DNA from: an uncultured Clostridia bacterium
GTDB lineage: Bacteria; Bacillota; Clostridia; Christensenellales; Borkfalkiaceae
Length of the DNA: 34,613 nt
Assembly: GCA_946055105.1 (NCBI GenBank)
Contig: CAMGEK010000008.1
Location: 1-34,613 of the forward strand
Reading direction: 5' to 3'
Shown: in pieces, positions 7,944 to 15,588 of the stretch
Numbering within the stretch: position 1 is the first letter of the stretch
Layout: each line of letters starts with the position of its first letter
Notes under the pieces: generated by a model
Told to the model about the DNA's origin: nothing
The model's database searches: none
Seen by the model: only the letters and a program-made list of their open reading frames with translations
Translations under genes and position numbers: made by a program

Positions 7944-8803
7944 AAGCGCTTGCGCGGGGAGAAGGGTTCGTCGGGCGTTGCGTTCTGCTTCTCGGAGGGT
8001 TTGACGGGATTCACGTCGGACATGCCGAACTGATCGCCGCCGCGGGAAAATACGGGTTGCCCGTAGGAGTGACTTCCATATCGGGCGGAAAGACGGGAGG
8101 CGACCTGTTCACGTTCGCGGAGCGGGAATATCTCTACGAACGGGCAGGGCTTTCGTTTTCGTATGAAATGCCGTTCTCCGAATCGCTGAAAAATACGACG
8201 GCGGAAGCGTTTCTGGACGAGCTGTTTTCGCTCTTTTCCGTCGAAGCGTTGATTTGCGGCGAGGATTTCCGATTCGGGAAGGACGCGGCGGGAACGCCGG
8301 AACTGTTGAAACGCGTTGCGCCCTGCGCCGTCGAGGTGTTGTCTCTGAGGAGCTGCGGCGGCGAAAAGGTCTCCTCTTCGCGAATCAAGATCTTGCTTTC
8401 CGAGGGGAGCATGTCGGAGGCGAACGCGCTTCTGACCGTGCCGTATTTTATACAGGGTACGGTCGAACACGGCAGGCGCGTCGGGCGGACGCTGGGGTTT
8501 CCGACCGTCAATCTCACCCTTCCGACGGCGAAGCGGCTCGTCAGGGAGGGCGTTTACGGCGGCTATGCCGAAACGCCGTGCGGGCGGTTTCCCGCGATTC
8601 TCAATATCGGCGCGCGCCCGACGTTCGGCGTGAACGAGAAAAAAGCGGAGGCGTATCTGGACGGCTTTTCGGGGGATTTATACGGAAAGACGGTGCGGCT
8701 CTTTCCGACGGAATTTTATCGTCCCGTGATCGGATTTTCGGACGCGGACGGGTTAAAGGCGCAATTAGAGACGGATATCGGGCGGTTGCGCGCCGCGCGT
8801 TGA
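7937..8803 (+). CDS. ribF: Bifunctional riboflavin kinase / FAD synthetase RibF
   Basis: RibF phosphorylates riboflavin to FMN and adenylates FMN to FAD. The N-terminal FAD synthetase domain has GGFDGIHVGH (20-29) and LICGEDFRFGKDAAG; SSSRIKILLSEG follows, and the C-terminal kinase domain has GTVEHGRRVGRTLGFPTVNL. The ORF track extends to 7838, but that part overlaps truB in a shadow frame and has no homology; the ATG at 7937 gives 288 residues and the right N-terminus. The overlap with truB is 7 nt. There is no FMN riboswitch before it, so it depends on operon transcription. It is the last gene of the nusA-infB operon here. Confidence 0.93.
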   Translation: MLKALARGEGFVGRCVLLLGGFDGIHVGHAELIAAAGKYGLPVGVTSISGGKTGGDLFTFAEREYLYERAGLSFSYEMPFSESLKNTTAEAFLDELFSLFSVEALICGEDFRFGKDAAGTPELLKRVAPCAVEVLSLRSCGGEKVSSSRIKILLSEGSMSEANALLTVPYFIQGTVEHGRRVGRTLGFPTVNLTLPTAKRLVREGVYGGYAETPCGRFPAILNIGARPTFGVNEKKAEAYLDGFSGDLYGKTVRLFPTEFYRPVIGFSDADGLKAQLETDIGRLRAAR

Positions 8804-8887
8804 CCGGAGTGCGGACGGCGCGTCGGACGGAGAAGCGTTCGGCGTTCCGAAAGAGGAGCGGTTGCGGCAAAAGACAAGGAGTGAAAG

Positions 8888-9733
8888 ATGATTAAATTCG
8901 GACCGAGCGGGAATTCGGACAGTTTTTTTGCGGAAGGACATTCGCACAGCGAAGAAGCGGCGGCGTACGTTAAGAGCCGCGGTCTTGACTGTTTCGAGTA
9001 TTCTTTCGGGCGCGGCGTACGCATGACCGAGGCGAAAGCGATTTCGATCGGGGAAGCCTTTTCTAAGGCGGGCGTGGAAATTTCCGTTCACGCGCCCTAT
9101 TTTATCAATTTCGCCAATCCCGACGACGAAATGGCGGCAAAATCCTACGGGTACGTTTTAGACAGCGGAAAGACGTTGAAGCTGCTCGGCGGGAAGCGGT
9201 GCGTATTCCATCCCGCCGCGCAGGGGAAAGATTCGCGCGAAACGGCGGTCGCCCGCACCGTAGAACGGTTGAAAACGTTGCGCGACTATCTGTATCTGAA
9301 CGGTTTGCAGGATTGCATCTTCTGCCCCGAGACGATGGGAAAACAGGCGCAGATCGGCACGGTGGAAGAGATTACGGCGTTCTGCGAAATCGATCCGATC
9401 TTTATCCCGTGCGTCGATTTCGGGCATGTGAACGCGCGGGAACAGGGTTCTTTGAAGACGGCGGCGGATTACAGGCGACTGCTCGAATACATGTTGGAGC
9501 GGCTCGGTTACGAGCGCATGAAACATTTTCACGTCCATTTTTCCAAGATCATGTACGGCGCGAAGGGCGAGATCAAGCATCTGACGTTCGCGGACGAAAT
9601 ATACGGCCCTGAATTTGAACCGCTCGCCGAGACGCTGCACGAGTTGAAGCTCGAACCGTATATCGTGAGCGAATCGGACGGCACGCAGGCGGAGGACGCC
9701 GCGGAAATGAAGCGGATTTACGAAAAAGCATAA
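8888..9733 (+). CDS. nfo: Endonuclease IV-type AP endonuclease
   Basis: Endonuclease IV cuts DNA 5' to abasic sites using three metal ions in a TIM barrel. The metal-ligand blocks are visible in order: SVHAPYFINFANP, FHPAAQGK, CPETMGK, CVDFGHVNA, HFHVHFSKIMYGAKGEIKH and YIVSESDG. The FSKIMYG..GE..H version resembles archaeal and thermophile forms more than E. coli Nfo, so substrate range could differ. AAGGAG lies 8 nt before the ATG. An 84-nt gap separates it from ribF; I see no promoter in that gap. Confidence 0.85.
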   Translation: MIKFGPSGNSDSFFAEGHSHSEEAAAYVKSRGLDCFEYSFGRGVRMTEAKAISIGEAFSKAGVEISVHAPYFINFANPDDEMAAKSYGYVLDSGKTLKLLGGKRCVFHPAAQGKDSRETAVARTVERLKTLRDYLYLNGLQDCIFCPETMGKQAQIGTVEEITAFCEIDPIFIPCVDFGHVNAREQGSLKTAADYRRLLEYMLERLGYERMKHFHVHFSKIMYGAKGEIKHLTFADEIYGPEFEPLAETLHELKLEPYIVSESDGTQAEDAAEMKRIYEKA

Positions 9734-9739
9734 AATCCG

Positions 9740-9768
9740 TTGACTTGAAGAACGTTTTTTGATATAAT
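9740..9768 (+). promoter_or_regulatory. SigA-type promoter directly abutting the M24 peptidase start
   Basis: TTGACT (9740-9745) and TATAAT (9763-9768) are separated by 17 nt, a near-consensus promoter. Only 6 nt lie between the -10 box and the ATG at 9775, so transcription would begin at or within a base of the start codon. No ribosome site can fit. This is a leaderless arrangement. Confidence 0.82.
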
Positions 9769-9774
9769 GAGAGC

Positions 9775-10830
9775 ATGCTTACGGAGAGGCTTTCCAAAAT
9801 CTACCGTGCGGCGGGCGCGGACGCGCTTTATACGACGACGGATTATCTTCGTCGTTACCTGACGGGATTCTATTCGACGGACGGATTCGTCCTGATCGAC
9901 GGGGAAAGACGGCTCTTCGTCACCGATTCCCGATACGTCGAAGCCGCGGAGAAAGCGCTCGACGGCAGCGGAATCGAAGTTCGTAACGGATCGTATGCGC
10001 TTGCGGAACAGTTGCTTTCGGGGTATCGGACGGTCGCCGTTCCGTTTGAACTGACGAGCGTGACGGAATACCGGAAGCTGGAAGCGTTGGGTGTGCAATT
10101 AAAGGACTCCATGCCCGCGTTTACGGATGCGATGCTGATCAAGAGCGAGCGGGAACTTGCGGAAATTTCCAAGGCGTGCGCGATCGCCGAGGCCGCCTTT
10201 CTCGCGCTCCTGCCCGAAATACGGGAAGGTATGACGGAGACGGAGGTCGCCGCCCGTCTCGAATACGAGATGAGAAAGAGGGGCGCGTCGGGCACTTCGT
10301 TCGATACGATCTGTGCGTTCGGCGCGAACGGAAGCGTGCCGCATCACGAGACGGGCGAAACCCGTCTGCGGTTCGGAGACGCCGTCCTCATCGATTTCGG
10401 CTGTAAAGTAAACGGATACTGTTCGGACGTTACGCGAACGTTTCTCTTCGGCGACGACGGAAAGCACGCGGCGTTCAAAAAGGCGTACGACGCGGTATAT
10501 GCGGCGCACGAGCTCGTGAAAGAACGGGTGGTTTCCGGAATGACGGGAAAGGAAGCGGACGCCGTCGCGCGCGATCGTTTGCGCGAGGCGGGGCTTGCGG
10601 AGTATTTTACCCATTCGCTGGGGCACGGCATCGGGCTGAATATTCACGAAGCGCCCAATCTTTCGCCGCGCGGGGAGACGGTTCTGCGCGACGGAATGGT
10701 GTTTTCGGACGAGCCGGGCGTCTATTTTGCGGGCGAGTTCGGAATACGGATCGAGGACAGCTGTTATATGGCGGACGGAAAGGTGCGTTCGTTCATGAAT
10801 CAAACGGAGAAAAAACTCGTTATCCTCTGA
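9775..10830 (+). CDS. M24-family Xaa-Pro aminopeptidase
   Basis: The enzyme removes N-terminal residues before proline using two metal ions. The N-terminal creatinase-like domain starts with RLSKIYRAAGADALYTTTDYLRRYLTGF, which fixes the start at 9775. The metal ligands are in VLIDFGCKVNGYCSDVTRTF, the histidine in HSLGHGIGLNIHE, and the glutamates in VFSDEPGVYF and GIRIEDS. At 351 residues it is the short PepQ/YqhT type. It stands directly before efp, as yqhT does in B. subtilis. The mRNA is probably leaderless (see the promoter entry). I do not assign a symbol because pepP, pepQ and papA/papB types cannot be told apart here. Confidence 0.92.
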   Translation: MLTERLSKIYRAAGADALYTTTDYLRRYLTGFYSTDGFVLIDGERRLFVTDSRYVEAAEKALDGSGIEVRNGSYALAEQLLSGYRTVAVPFELTSVTEYRKLEALGVQLKDSMPAFTDAMLIKSERELAEISKACAIAEAAFLALLPEIREGMTETEVAARLEYEMRKRGASGTSFDTICAFGANGSVPHHETGETRLRFGDAVLIDFGCKVNGYCSDVTRTFLFGDDGKHAAFKKAYDAVYAAHELVKERVVSGMTGKEADAVARDRLREAGLAEYFTHSLGHGIGLNIHEAPNLSPRGETVLRDGMVFSDEPGVYFAGEFGIRIEDSCYMADGKVRSFMNQTEKKLVIL

Positions 10831-10876
10831 TAGCGGTTTGAATGAATACTTAAATTCTTGAAGGAGAACAAACAAT

Positions 10877-11440
10877 ATGGCACAGATTTTGGCAGGCGAC
10901 ATCAGAAAGGGCGTTACGTTTGAATATAAGAGCGGCGTTTATACGGTCACCGAGTTCCAGCACGTAAAACCCGGCAAGGGCGCGGCGTTCGTCCGTTGCA
11001 CGCTCAAAAACGTCGTAACGGGACAAGTCCTTTCGGACGAGACCTTTAACCCCACCGCCAAACTCGAAACGGCGCAGGTCGAAACCAAAAAAATGACCTA
11101 TTCCTATACGGACGGCGAGTTCTATTATTTCATGGACGAGGAGTTTAACCTCACGCCGCTCAATTTCAGTCAGGTCGAGGACGCGCTCCGTTATATCCGC
11201 GAGAACGATACCGTTACCGTGAAGTTCCTCTACGGCAACGCGTTCTCCGTCGATCCCGAAAACTTCGTCGAATTGAAAGTCGTCGAAGCGGAACCGGGCG
11301 TGAAGGGCAATACCGCGACCAACGCGACGAAAGCCGCCAAGGTCGAGACGGGCGCGACTTTCCAGGTTCCCATGTTCGTCGAAGAAGGGGATACCATTCG
11401 GATCGATACCCGTACGGGCGAATATATGAGCAGAGTTTAA
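10877..11440 (+). CDS. efp: Elongation factor P
   Basis: EF-P enters the ribosomal E site and rescues ribosomes stalled on polyproline. The loop [10 protein letters not shown] carries Lys34, equivalent to the B. subtilis Lys32 that is modified with 5-aminopentanol. The three OB/KOW domains are present, with the typical end [21 protein letters not shown]. The 187 residues are standard. AAGGAG lies at good spacing from the ATG, and a 46-nt gap follows the peptidase gene. Its IF-2 neighbour in this window, with Pro-Ala repeats, is a plausible but untested EF-P client. Confidence 0.97.
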   Translation: MAQILAGDIRKGVTFEYKSGVYTVTEFQHVKPGKGAAFVRCTLKNVVTGQVLSDETFNPTAKLETAQVETKKMTYSYTDGEFYYFMDEEFNLTPLNFSQVEDALRYIRENDTVTVKFLYGNAFSVDPENFVELKVVEAEPGVKGNTATNATKAAKVETGATFQVPMFVEEGDTIRIDTRTGEYMSRV

Positions 11441-11444
11441 TCTC

Positions 11445-11879
11445 ATGAAATTCGTCGCGCAGAGAGTGAAATATGCGACGCTGAAAGTAAACGGTAAGCC
11501 CGTCTCCGAGATCGGATGCGGGCTCGTCGTTTTTTTCGGAGTACGGACGGGAGATACGGAGGCGCAGGCGGAGCAGTGCGCGAAAAAAATCGCCGCTTTG
11601 CGCGTGTTCGAGGACGGCGCGGGAAAGATGAATCTGTCCGTCTCGGAAGCGGGAGGGGAAATTCTGTTCGTGTCGCAGTTTACGTTGTACGGAGACGTCA
11701 GAAAAGGCAACCGTCCGTCCTTCACGGAAGCGGAGCGCCCCGAACGGGCGAACGAATTATATTCGTATGCGGCGGAAAAACTGCGCGCAAGCGTGCCCGT
11801 CAAACTCGGCGTGTTCGGCGCGGATATGCAGATCGAGCAGGCGAACGACGGTCCCGTAACGATTATTTACGAAGTGTGA
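11445..11879 (+). CDS. dtd: D-aminoacyl-tRNA deacylase
   Basis: Dtd frees tRNA from wrongly attached D-amino acids (and glycine from tRNA-Ala). The family motifs are present: MKFVAQRVKYATLKVNG at the start, SQFTLYGDVRKGNRPSF in the middle, and the cross-subunit loop NDGPVTI at the end, where Gly-Pro gives chiral rejection. The 144 residues are normal. It begins 4 nt after the efp stop, without a clear ribosome site of its own, which suggests coupling. Confidence 0.95.
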   Translation: MKFVAQRVKYATLKVNGKPVSEIGCGLVVFFGVRTGDTEAQAEQCAKKIAALRVFEDGAGKMNLSVSEAGGEILFVSQFTLYGDVRKGNRPSFTEAERPERANELYSYAAEKLRASVPVKLGVFGADMQIEQANDGPVTIIYEV

Positions 11880-11881
11880 GT

Positions 11882-12715
11882 ATGAAAATTTCTTATCTCG
11901 GAACGGGCGCGGCGGAAGGAGTGCCCGCGCTGTTCTGTAATTGCGATTACTGCAAAGGCGTCCGCGAGCGCGGCGGCAGGGAGATTCGTTCCCGTTCGCA
12001 GATTCTGATCGACGGGGATCTGTCCGTCGATTTTCCTCCCGACGCGTTTTACCATGCGGCGCGGTTCGGAATCGATCTCTCCGCCGTCAGGTATCTTCTC
12101 GTTACCCATTCGCACATGGATCACTTTTACGCGCACGATTTTATCCTGCGCGGCTATAAATACGGCAAAAATCTCACCTCTCCCACGCTCGACGTTTACG
12201 GAAACCGCGAGGTCGCGGAGGTCTTTGCGGAGTGCACGAGACGGGAAATGCGCAGGGAGATCGGGGAGGGAATCCGCCTGCATCTTCTGACCGCGTTTGA
12301 AGAGACGGCGTTCGGCGCGTATCGCGTGCTCCCGTTAAAGGCGCGCCATTCTTCTGAAAACCCCTTCGTCTTTCTCATTGAGAAGGGCGAAAAACGCGTT
12401 CTGCATCTGACGGACACGGGCATGCTTCCAGACGAGACGGTTTCCGCGCTTGCGCGCGCGGGAAGAGTCGATCTCATCAACTTCGACTGTACCTTTCTCT
12501 TCGACGCCGCTCCGCAACCGCGGCGGCATATGTGTCTGGAAGAAAACAAGGAGCTGTACGAACGCTTTCTGAAATCCGGAGTCGCCGACGAACGCACGGT
12601 TCGGGTGGCGACGCACTTCTCTCATAACGGCGTTCCGTCGCCCGAAAACGTCGCGCGCGCGGAGGCGCAATACGCGATGACCGCGGCGTACGACGGCATG
12701 GAGATCGCGCTCTGA
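11882..12715 (+). CDS. MBL-fold hydrolase, PhnP-like
   Basis: This is a metallo-beta-lactamase fold protein of 277 residues. The start GTGAAEGVPALFCNCDYCK, with its Cys cluster, matches the PhnP-like group (PhnP is a cyclic-ribose phosphodiesterase with a structural zinc site). The metal motif is THSHMDHF, with later ligands in LKARHSSENPF, LHLTDTG and VATHFSHNG. The ORF track begins at 11516, but that part is a shadow of dtd; ATG 11882 starts the real fold, 2 nt after the dtd stop. No phosphonate genes are nearby, so the substrate is unknown. Confidence 0.85.
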   Translation: MKISYLGTGAAEGVPALFCNCDYCKGVRERGGREIRSRSQILIDGDLSVDFPPDAFYHAARFGIDLSAVRYLLVTHSHMDHFYAHDFILRGYKYGKNLTSPTLDVYGNREVAEVFAECTRREMRREIGEGIRLHLLTAFEETAFGAYRVLPLKARHSSENPFVFLIEKGEKRVLHLTDTGMLPDETVSALARAGRVDLINFDCTFLFDAAPQPRRHMCLEENKELYERFLKSGVADERTVRVATHFSHNGVPSPENVARAEAQYAMTAAYDGMEIAL

Positions 12716-12733
12716 CGTTGTTTCGGCATGGAA

Positions 12734-12794
12734 AAACCGCCCTCGGCGCGGCGTTCGGAATCAGCGCTTCCGTACCTCTTCCGTCGGGCGGTTT
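12734..12794. terminator. Candidate bidirectional terminator between convergent genes
   Basis: AAACCGCCC (12734-12742) pairs perfectly with GGGCGGTTT (12786-12794). The 43-nt interior holds a smaller hairpin, CGGAA...TTCCG. On the - strand the stem is followed by TTTTTCC, a fair U-run for ending the membrane-protein transcript; on the + strand it is followed by TTTCTTGTT. Placement between two convergent genes supports the call, but the loop is long. Confidence 0.45.
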
Positions 12795-12874
12795 CTTGTT
12801 ACGCAGTCGCCGCGCCGCGTTCTTGTTTTCAGAAGATCGGGCGACGGGTTCGCGAAGTTTCACGTTTGTTCCGT

Positions 12875-13648
12875 TCAATCGGTCGTATCGTTTCGGCGGG
12901 CGTGATTGCATTGTGCGCGACTGCGAAGTTTCATGCCCATACCGTTCAACCGGTCGGGACGGCGGAGCGTAGCGGCAAGGACGCAGACGGTAAAGAGTAC
13001 CGTTCCGATGAGATTGACGATCATATCCGTCAGCGTATCGCGGATCGCATAGCCGCGCGGATCGGCAATGAGCGCCGTGCCGTCCTCGAAGATCTCGATC
13101 ACGCTTTCCTGCCAGCGTTGCAGATTGCTCCCGAACAGCGAATCTACGGAATATTCGTAGATTTCCCAGACGTAGCCGACGGCAAGCGAGAAGAAGAAGG
13201 CGACGATCAGACATACCGCGAGTCTGCGGCGATAGGAGGGAAGTCCCTCCGTGAGCGGGATCGCCGCCGAAAGCCCGAAAGCGGTGAACAAAAATCCGCT
13301 CAACGTATGCAGAATTTTATCCCAGAAAGAAAGTTTCGCATACAGAAGATAGACGGTGCCGCCGCCCAGACAGAGGAAACAAAAGACGACGAGCGTGCTT
13401 TCGAGATAGAACGGAAAGCGGATCCGGAAGAGCCGTTGCGCGAGAAAGATCAGCGCGATGAGAAAGACGCAGTTGGCGGCGTAAATCAGCGTTCGTCTGA
13501 GGACAACGGCGTCGATGATTCCTTTCCGATAATCGACGGCGCGAAGCACGACGCCGACGAGAAGCGCCGCTATGACGACCGCCGTCACCGCCGCGGAGAG
13601 AAGGGTGCGTCGGGATACGGTTTTGAAATAAGAAGCGATTTTTTGCAT
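12875..13648 (-). CDS. Multi-pass membrane protein, DUF2238/YjdF-like
   Basis: The 257-residue protein has about six hydrophobic segments. The conserved-looking part is WDKILHTLSGFLFTAFGL, then GYVWEIYEYSVDSLFG, then RDTLTDMIVNLIGTVLF; the order H..SG, WE..E, DT..D...N..G matches what I recall of the DUF2238 (YjdF) family, whose function is unknown. The C-terminal 30 residues are basic and hydrophilic. It is one of only two - strand genes. Its start has no ribosome site but has a -10 box 6 nt upstream, so its mRNA is probably leaderless. The family call is moderate; membrane location is firm. Confidence 0.75.
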   Translation of the reverse strand: MQKIASYFKTVSRRTLLSAAVTAVVIAALLVGVVLRAVDYRKGIIDAVVLRRTLIYAANCVFLIALIFLAQRLFRIRFPFYLESTLVVFCFLCLGGGTVYLLYAKLSFWDKILHTLSGFLFTAFGLSAAIPLTEGLPSYRRRLAVCLIVAFFFSLAVGYVWEIYEYSVDSLFGSNLQRWQESVIEIFEDGTALIADPRGYAIRDTLTDMIVNLIGTVLFTVCVLAATLRRPDRLNGMGMKLRSRAQCNHARRNDTTD

Positions 13649-13654
13649 ATTCTT

Positions 13655-13683
13655 ATTTTATAACCTCAATCAGAAAAATACAA
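13655..13683 (-). promoter_or_regulatory. Promoter of the DUF2238-like gene, no leader
   Basis: On the - strand TTGTAT (13683-13678) and TAAAAT (13660-13655) are 17 nt apart. The -10 box ends 6 nt before the ATG at 13648, the same spacing as at 9740-9775. The intervening AAGAAT holds no ribosome site. Confidence 0.6.
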
Positions 13684-13733
13684 GTATTTTTTGATAAATC
13701 GACCGTAATTAGCGGGAAAAAAGCGGAAAGCGG

Positions 13734-13762
13734 TTTACTTTTCGCGGAAAAAAGTGTAAAAT
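13734..13762 (+). promoter_or_regulatory. Promoter of the patatin-ComEC-like-aro operon
   Basis: TTTACT (13734-13739) and TAAAAT (13757-13762) are 17 nt apart. The start would be near 13769, leaving a leader of about 13 nt that still contains the ribosome site GGAGGG. It diverges from the promoter of the - strand membrane gene within a 133-nt gap. Confidence 0.65.
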
Positions 13763-13781
13763 AAAAGGAGCGGAGGGAAAC

Positions 13782-14624
13782 ATGGGCTTTTTCGGAAAAC
13801 TGAAATCGTTATTTTCGCGCGGGAAGCCCACGCCGAAGCTCGGATTGGCGCTCGGCAGCGGCGGCGCGAAAGGAATGGCGCATCTGGGCGCGTTGAAGGC
13901 GTTCGAGGAAGCGGGATTGCGCTTTCAGATCGTTACGGGAACGTCCATCGGCGCGATCGCGGGCGCGCTGTATGCGAAGGGATTTTCTTCCTCGGATATG
14001 GTGGAGATCATCCGCACGCTGAACGTGAAGGAATTTTCCCGCAATCTTCGCCCGTTTGCAGATACGAAGTTCGTCGAAGATTTTTTGGAGAGCTATCTCG
14101 AAGGCGATATTACCGATCTGTCTTTGCCGTTCGCGACTTGGGCGACGGACGCGGATACCAACGAGGGAGTTTTGCTCGACAGCGGCAGGACGGCGCGAGC
14201 GGCGACGGCTTCCGCCGCGATTCCGCCCTTTTTCCGCGCGGTGGAAATCGACGGGAGACGATTGGTGGACGGAGCGTTCTCCAATGCGATCCCCGCGGAC
14301 GTCTGTAAAAATATGGGCGCGGATTTCGTCGTGGGGTGCGATCTGTCCGCTTATGCGACGCCGCCCGAGGAGCGGAACGGAATTTCCCGCCTCATCGGCT
14401 CGGCGATCAGCGCGTTTACGCCCGTCCGTTATCTGGACGACAGCAAGACGAGGGGATACGAAGCGTGCGATTTTATGCTTCGTCCCGACTTGAAAGGCTT
14501 TCGCGCGACGGACGTCTCCCGCGCGGCGATGGACGAGATGTTCGAGCGTGGCTATCAGGAGGCGAGTTCGCGTATGGACGAATTGAAAGACGCGATCGCA
14601 AAGAGCGGGTATGCCCGCCGTTAA
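13782..14624 (+). CDS. Patatin-like phospholipase (first of two)
   Basis: Patatin-like enzymes are acyl hydrolases with a Ser-Asp dyad. The oxyanion loop is GSGGAKG (25-31), the nucleophile Ser55 lies in GTSIG, and the partner Asp163 lies in LVDGAFSN. The N-terminal 18 residues are basic with an amphipathic look (MGFFGKLKSLFSRGK), which may let it touch the membrane; I see no signal peptide. It is 280 residues and shares the RssA/YlbK layout with the second copy at 32448. GGAGGG precedes the ATG. It leads the operon that continues to aro genes, overlapping the next gene by 14 nt. Substrate unknown. Confidence 0.88.
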   Translation: MGFFGKLKSLFSRGKPTPKLGLALGSGGAKGMAHLGALKAFEEAGLRFQIVTGTSIGAIAGALYAKGFSSSDMVEIIRTLNVKEFSRNLRPFADTKFVEDFLESYLEGDITDLSLPFATWATDADTNEGVLLDSGRTARAATASAAIPPFFRAVEIDGRRLVDGAFSNAIPADVCKNMGADFVVGCDLSAYATPPEERNGISRLIGSAISAFTPVRYLDDSKTRGYEACDFMLRPDLKGFRATDVSRAAMDEMFERGYQEASSRMDELKDAIAKSGYARR

Positions 14625-15585
14625 AAGAAAGAATCCGCATCGGGAAGCGCAGGTCCGCAAAGCGTTGATGGTCGCGCTCATGATTCTGATCTTCGCGGCG
14701 TTCGCGTTGGCGGAATATCTCTTTCCGTTCCGCACCTTGCTTCCCGCGACGAAACTTCCTGCGCGCGCCGCAGGGAGCGCTCGGCTTCACTTTCTCGACG
14801 TCGGACAGGCGGATTGTACGATCGTCGAATTTCCCGACGGCGACGTGCTCGTGATCGACGCGGGCGACGGTTCTTGGGAATCGCGGAATAAAATCATCCG
14901 CTATCTCAAAGGGCTTGCGCCGACGGCGGTCAGTCTGCTCGTGACGCACGCGGACGCCGATCATTACGGCGGTATGACGGAGTTATTGCAATGTTTCGGC
15001 GCGGACGCGCTCTATCTGCCCGTCCTCGGCGAAGACGCGGCGGAATACCGCGCTATATTGCGCGCGGCGGAAGAAATCGGTTGCCCGACGCAGACGGTTA
15101 CGCGTTACGACGTGATCGCCCGTCCCTCCGGCGCGTATCTCAATTGCATTTCCCCCTATTCTGCGGGGGAGACGGATCATAACGAATCGTCCGCGACGTT
15201 GTTCTTTTCTTACGAGGGTGTGAACGCGGTGTTCTGCGGAGACGTCTCCGCGGAGCGGGAGGGCAAACTCGCGCGGGAATACGCTTTGGACGAAACGCTG
15301 TTCGACAGAGGGGAATACGTCGTCCGTCTCGACGAGACGGATATTCTTAAAACGGCGCATCACGGATCGGGCGGTTCTTCCTCGGAGGAATGGCTCGGCT
15401 TGCTGGGCGCGGAGACGGCGATCGTTTCCTGCGGTCGGGGGAATTTTTACGGGCATCCTGCGGGGAGCGCTCTGAAAAGGCTCTCGGAAAGCGGGTGCGA
15501 AATTTATAGAACGGACGAACTCGGCGACGTCGTGATCGTCGTTGCGGACGGAAAATACACCGTTTATACGGATTATACGGAGTAA
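14611..15585 (+). CDS. Membrane-anchored ComEC-like MBL-fold hydrolase
   Basis: The 324-residue product has one hydrophobic segment (about 17-38) preceded by basic residues, so it is probably exported and anchored. The rest is the metallo-beta-lactamase domain found at the end of ComEC/Rec2: LHFLDVGQADCTIVEF, THADADHYGG, NESSATLFF, FCGDVS, LKTAHHGSGGSSS and CGRGNFYGHP. The ComEC channel domain is absent, as in the family of free-standing ComEC-like hydrolases common in Clostridia. A role in extracellular nucleic-acid or phosphodiester cleavage is possible but unproven. The ATG lies inside the patatin end. Confidence 0.87.
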   Translation: MPAVKRKNPHREAQVRKALMVALMILIFAAFALAEYLFPFRTLLPATKLPARAAGSARLHFLDVGQADCTIVEFPDGDVLVIDAGDGSWESRNKIIRYLKGLAPTAVSLLVTHADADHYGGMTELLQCFGADALYLPVLGEDAAEYRAILRAAEEIGCPTQTVTRYDVIARPSGAYLNCISPYSAGETDHNESSATLFFSYEGVNAVFCGDVSAEREGKLAREYALDETLFDRGEYVVRLDETDILKTAHHGSGGSSSEEWLGLLGAETAIVSCGRGNFYGHPAGSALKRLSESGCEIYRTDELGDVVIVVADGKYTVYTDYTE

Positions 15586-15588
15586 CTT

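Noticed and set aside
7937-8000. FMN riboswitch before ribF
   Set aside because: ribF overlaps truB and no RFN-type sequence is present.
12718-13663. Plus-strand ORFs opposite the DUF2238-like membrane gene
   Set aside because: The - strand frame gives clear membrane segments and conserved motifs; the + frames are charged, without motif.
13649-13781. Small RNA or regulator site in the divergent gap
   Set aside because: Beyond the two promoters I see only A/T-rich sequence and no stable hairpin.
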